From: an uncultured Prevotella sp.
GTDB lineage: Bacteria; Bacteroidota; Bacteroidia; Bacteroidales; Bacteroidaceae
Length of the DNA: 64,000 bases
Assembly: GCA_900551055.1 (NCBI GenBank)
Contig: URUK01000013.1
Coordinates: forward strand, 3,934-67,933
Reading direction: 5' to 3'
Made by a program: the position numbers and the translations under genes. Below the pieces are notes generated by a model. It was not told the origin of the DNA, did not search any database, and was given only the letters and a program-made list of their open reading frames with translations. The stretch's first letter is position 1. Each line of letters starts with the position of its first letter. Positions 61,060-64,000 of the stretch are shown piece by piece.

Positions 61060-61147
61060 GCCTTGCAAAAGGTGGCCTTTTACATTGCAAAAGACGGCCT
61101 TTTGGAGCGTAAAAGGTGGCCTTTTACCTCCTGATTTGCCGTCTTTT
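61060..61147. repeat. Family R repeat, copy R13
   Basis: Modules AAAAGGTGGCCTTTTA, AAAAGACGGCCTTTT, AAAAGGTGGCCTTTTA and TTTGCCGTCTTTTA. It runs directly into the hairpin at 61150, as R5 runs into the hairpin at 22215. Confidence 0.85.
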
Positions 61148-61149
61148 AG

Positions 61150-61251
61150 ATTGAGAGTTGAGAAGGGAGAATTGATAATTATGATTACCTTTGAGGCTGT
61201 CTGCCGACAAGTCAAATCATAATTATCAATTCTCCCTTCTCAACTCTCAAT
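61150..61251. repeat. Family H hairpin element, perfect 37-bp arms
   Basis: Arms 61150-61186 and 61215-61251 pair perfectly, with 7-bp units (ATTGAGA, GTTGAGA, AGGGAGA, ATTGATA, ATTATGA). The 28-nt core is homologous to that of the 7919-8029 element. It ends 33 bp from the stop of the regulator gene. Confidence 0.9.
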
Positions 61252-61284
61252 TCTTTTGCAAAACCACTGCTTGCCGGCTGCACG

Positions 61285-64000
61285 TCAGACTGTGTCGCGC
61301 GCCTCGCCGGGTTGCACCCCGAAGTAGTCCTTGAAGCACTTTGAGAAGTATGAAGGTGACGAGAAACCTACCTCGTAAGATATTTCGGAGACGGTCATCT
61401 GCGTGGTTTTCAGCAGGCGCTCGGCCTTCTTCAGGCGCGTCACGCGGATTAGCTCCACGGGCGACTGGCCGGTAAGCTGCTTCACCTTACGGTACATCTG
61501 CACGCGGCTAAGCCCTAATTCCGAGCTTATAGTCTCTACACTAAGGCTCGAGTCTGACAGGTGTTCGCCCACGGCGCGGCGGAAACCGTCCATAAACTGG
61601 CGGTCGGGGTCTGTCCCGGCGTGCTCGTCCTCGTCGTCCATCGCCGCGTAAACGTATTTCAGCCGCTTGCGGTTCTCCAGGAGGTTGCGCACGCGAGAGA
61701 ACAGCACCTTGCTTGAGAAGGGCTTTGTTATGTATGCGTCGGCGCCGCAGTCGTAGCCCTCGGCGCGCTGGCTTTCATGCGCGTTGGATGTCAGCAGGAT
61801 TACAGGCACGTGGCTCGTGGCCGTGGCTTCCTTCACGCGACGGCACATCTCAAGGCCGTCCATGACGGGCATCATCACGTCGCACACTATCAAGTCGGGC
61901 ACGGTTTTCAGCGCCGTGTCAAGCCCTTCCTTGCCGTCGGCGGCCTGACGCACGTCGTAATCGCCGCCAAGCAACTGCGCAACATACTGCCTCACCTCCG
62001 CATTGTCGTCGACAACGAGGACGAGGGGACGGACGACCCACCCCAACCCTCCCGAAGGGAGGGAGCTTGAAATGTCTTGCTCGTTGTCTTTAATGCTGTC
62101 ACCTGTGTCTTCCAACCACGCCTTTGACGTATGCACATCAGGCTCCCTCCCTTCGGTCGGGCCGGGCAATGTACTTGTCTGCTTGTCACTTGTATGCTTG
62201 TCAACTTTCAAAGGCAGTTCAACCGTAAACTCGGAGCCTTTGCCTTCCGTGCTGTTCACTGACACACTGCCGCCGTGAAGCTCGGCAAACGCCTTGACGA
62301 TGGCCAGTCCTACGCCTGTGCCTCCGCCGCCGGAGCCTGCCCGGAAGAACTTGTCGAAAGCCCTCTGGGCGTTGCCCTTTGACATGCCCATGCCTGTATC
62401 TGCCACGGTGATGACGGCCTTTCCGTCGCGTCCGGCAAGCTTTACGGTTACCGTTCCGCCCGGCTTGTTGTATTTCAGGGCGTTGCTGATGAGGTTGTAG
62501 CATATCCGCTCCACCTTATAATAATCGGCACTGACGGTCAGCACGTCGCCGGCTTCGAGCGAAAGGGTCACCTTGCCCGATGCGGCCAGCGGCTTGAAGT
62601 CGTCAACCCACAGCCTCAACGCGGCTGCAAGGTTGAACTCCGTCACCGTCAGTTCCATCTTTCCGCCCTGTATCTTGCGCAAATCAAGTATCTCGCCGAC
62701 AAGCTTCAGCAACAGCGCGGCGTTCCTTCTCACTATTCCGAGCATCTGCCTCTGCCGCGAAGTAAGGTTCTCGTCGTCGAGAATGCGCTCCACCGGGTCG
62801 GCAATCAACGTCAACGGAGTGCGCAGGTCGTGGCTCATGTCAGTGAAAAACGACATCTTCGCCTCCGCCGCCTCACGCTCCATGCGCCGCCTTGCCATTA
62901 CCATCAGGTAGAAAGCGGCGAACGCCACGATGACAAGAACAAGTATTATGGCGCACAGGATGAAGTAAACCTTCTGGTGGCTGTATTGCGTGAAGAAGAA
63001 GTCCACACGTCCGTTAAGCTTCTCAAGCTGACCGCTGATGTGGCTCATTTCCTCCGCCTGCATCAGCATTGTTTCCGCATTGTCCTTCGTTACGAGTGCG
63101 GCTTTCATGTAGTTGTCGCGCTCATACGGCCTGCCTTCAAGTATGTTGAGAGCCAACTGCATAACGATGTCGCCGCGTGTAGGGTATATGTACGACGCGT
63201 CGAGCACGCCGTCAAGCACCAACCGGATGCCTCCGTCCTTGCCGGGAAGCGCGTCGATGCCAACAAAACGTATGCTTTTATCCAGTCCGTGACGCTTCGC
63301 CGTCTGCCATGCGCCGAGCGCCATGCGGTCGTTTTGCGCGAAAACATAATCCGGCACGATGCCTTTCGCCAGCATCTTGTCCAACGCTTCGACTCCGCTT
63401 TGCTGCAACCAGGTGCCGTCTTCTACGGCCACGAGGCGTATGTCTGGATGCTTCTTGATGGCCTCAACGAAACCTCTGTGGCGCTCGATGGCAGGCGACG
63501 AGCCTTCAAGTCCGCGTATTTCGGCCACCGTTCCCTTGCCTCCGAGGCGCGTGGCGATGTGCTCTCCGATGGTATGTCCTATCTTTTCGTTGTCCGCTCC
63601 GACGAACGCCGTGTACTTGCCCGAGCCTGTCTTGCGGTCGAAAAGGATGACAGGTATGCCCTTATCGTAAGCCCGGTCAACAGCGGGAGTTACCGAATTG
63701 ACCTGGTTGGGCGACACTATGAGCAGGTCGATGCCCCTGTCCGTGAAGGCGTTTATCTGTCCTATTTGCTGCTTGTCATTGTCGTTCGCGGAAACAACGT
63801 GCAGCTTCACGTTGTCATGCAGGTACGTCGCGTCGCGCAGTTCGCCGTTAAGCTTGTCGCGCCAGTTGTCCTCGCTACACTGCGAAACGCCTATTGTATA
63901 AGTTTTCTTGCTTGGATTGCAAGCAAGAAAACAAGTAGACAAGCAGACAAGTGACGAGCAGACGAGGAGATTTCTTTTAGAAAACAAGTAGACAAGTGAC
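61285..64000 (-). CDS. Hybrid two-component regulator with periplasmic-binding-protein sensor (fructose type), 5' end not resolved
   Basis: At least 900 residues in one inner-membrane protein. A lipoprotein-like signal is followed by a periplasmic sugar-binding domain (YTIGVSQCSEDNWRDKLNGE onward, about 30-300), a membrane segment (about 338-363), HisKA with SHDLRTPLTLI (about 384), HATPase with NALKYNK, DTGMGMS and GTGVGLAIVKAF, a receiver with CDVMMPVMDG (Asp about 703) and an AraC-type HTH (about 800-898). It resembles the fructose-sensing regulator of the B. thetaiotaomicron levan locus and probably activates the PUL. The frame has only a TTG at 63987 and stays open to the edge. The signal peptide and the kinase-receiver linker are encoded by repeats. 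Confidence 0.92.
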   Translation of the reverse strand, partial: SLVYLFSKRNLLVCSSLVCLSTCFLACNPSKKTYTIGVSQCSEDNWRDKLNGELRDATYLHDNVKLHVVSANDNDKQQIGQINAFTDRGIDLLIVSPNQVNSVTPAVDRAYDKGIPVILFDRKTGSGKYTAFVGADNEKIGHTIGEHIATRLGGKGTVAEIRGLEGSSPAIERHRGFVEAIKKHPDIRLVAVEDGTWLQQSGVEALDKMLAKGIVPDYVFAQNDRMALGAWQTAKRHGLDKSIRFVGIDALPGKDGGIRLVLDGVLDASYIYPTRGDIVMQLALNILEGRPYERDNYMKAALVTKDNAETMLMQAEEMSHISGQLEKLNGRVDFFFTQYSHQKVYFILCAIILVLVIVAFAAFYLMVMARRRMEREAAEAKMSFFTDMSHDLRTPLTLIADPVERILDDENLTSRQRQMLGIVRRNAALLLKLVGEILDLRKIQGGKMELTVTEFNLAAALRLWVDDFKPLAASGKVTLSLEAGDVLTVSADYYKVERICYNLISNALKYNKPGGTVTVKLAGRDGKAVITVADTGMGMSKGNAQRAFDKFFRAGSGGGGTGVGLAIVKAFAELHGGSVSVNSTEGKGSEFTVELPLKVDKHTSDKQTSTLPGPTEGREPDVHTSKAWLEDTGDSIKDNEQDISSSLPSGGLGWVVRPLVLVVDDNAEVRQYVAQLLGGDYDVRQAADGKEGLDTALKTVPDLIVCDVMMPVMDGLEMCRRVKEATATSHVPVILLTSNAHESQRAEGYDCGADAYITKPFSSKVLFSRVRNLLENRKRLKYVYAAMDDEDEHAGTDPDRQFMDGFRRAVGEHLSDSSLSVETISSELGLSRVQMYRKVKQLTGQSPVELIRVTRLKKAERLLKTTQMTVSEISYEVGFSSPSYFSKCFKDYFGVQPGEARDTV
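62036..62212. repeat. Family C pair and family H-type units inside the regulator CDS
   Basis: A family C unit at about 62036-62070 and a decayed inverted unit at about 62140-62163 enclose 70 bp. Next to them, 62165-62212 has ACTTGTCTGCTTGTCACTTG-type units. All are in frame and encode the linker between kinase and receiver domains (about residues 592-652). Confidence 0.85.
63914..64000. repeat. GACAAGTAGACAAGC-type array encoding the regulator's signal peptide
   Basis: Units of 7-8 bp (ACAAGTAG, ACAAGCAG, ACAAGTG, ACGAGCAG, ACGAGG) resemble the left arm of the element at 54441. On the minus strand they encode SSLVCLSTCFLAC, the hydrophobic core and lipobox Cys. It continues past the window edge. 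Confidence 0.75.

Noticed and set aside
7660..61147. Family R repeats as CRISPR arrays
   Set aside because: Modules are in both orientations, spacers are only 4-7 nt, copies are scattered one by one, and no cas gene is present.
61285..63987. Regulator as a pseudogene disrupted by repeats
   Set aside because: The frame is open through both repeat stretches, and all catalytic motifs of kinase, receiver and HTH are present.
1..64000. tRNA, rRNA, insertion-sequence transposases, integrases, phage genes
   Set aside because: None seen on either strand.

Overview
This window looks like chromosomal DNA from a member of the Bacteroidota, order Bacteroidales, most probably a Prevotella-like member of the Prevotellaceae. 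The evidence is a SusC/SusD polysaccharide utilisation locus with a hybrid two-component regulator, lipoproteins with Asp-rich surface-export signals after the lipobox cysteine, Bacteroidota -7 promoter boxes (TAnnTTTG) ahead of many genes, few purine-rich ribosome sites, a KorAB 2-oxoacid:ferredoxin oxidoreductase, and DUF4292/DUF4294/DUF3943/PCMD families typical of the phylum. No rRNA, tRNA, CRISPR array or transposase gene was seen.

Layout. 1-6.5 kb: dgt (dGTPase) and dut (dUTPase) are divergent; dut leads a four-gene cell-envelope operon (TPR lipoprotein, DUF4292 lipoprotein, EnvC-like LytM protein). 6.5-16.5 kb: an unknown protein, a nucleoside kinase, a Na/Pi cotransporter, a PCMD protein, an Omp85-type barrel, an EptA-type phosphoethanolamine transferase and ferritin. 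16.7-21.1 kb: an accessory block of secreted proteins and lipoproteins (zinc-knuckle, two small Asp-rich lipoproteins, SUMF1-type, Big_2-type). 21.4-22.1 kb: a small HTH regulator behind a leader of about 390 nt. 22.3-29.3 kb: the tail of the division/cell-wall cluster (murG-murC-ftsQ-ftsA-ftsZ-yqeY) with its own promoter. 30-33.4 kb: korA and korB, separated by a 504-bp cassette encoding a four-helix-bundle protein of the 23S-rRNA intervening-sequence type. 33.5-44.5 kb: M20 peptidase, lipoprotein, DUF4294, PAP2 protein, SDR epimerase, DUF3943, CoA-transferase, RNase R. 44.6-64 kb: GH36 alpha-galactosidase, then a fructan PUL on the minus strand (fructokinase, MFS permease, exo-type GH32, a secreted unknown, surface GH32, glycan-binding lipoprotein, SusD, SusC) and a periplasmic-binding-protein-type hybrid sensor/regulator that runs off the right edge.

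The most striking feature is the non-coding DNA, where three repeat families sit between genes, often within a few bases of a stop codon. Family R has 13 copies of about 90 bp built from 16-17-nt near-palindromic modules (GGTGGCC, GACGGCC, GGCGGCC) that pair as terminator-like hairpins. Family C is inverted pairs of a C-rich 30-35-mer built around CCCTCCCGAAGGGAGGG. Family H is long hairpins whose arms are runs of 7-10-bp quasi-tandem units; the unit differs from element to element but the two arms of one element match almost perfectly. The korA/korB cassette has the same architecture with a gene inside. H- and C-type repeats have also supplied coding sequence: the lipoprotein signal and an interdomain linker of the PUL regulator, the C-terminal tail of a GH32 enzyme, and the ends of korA and the fructokinase. 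The cassette plus its hairpin relatives is my best candidate for an undescribed mobile-element system.

Many starts were moved inward from the longest reading frame, because the upstream extension used GTG/TTG, overlapped a promoter or preceded a clear signal peptide. All functional calls rest on motif recognition by eye; no database search was run.
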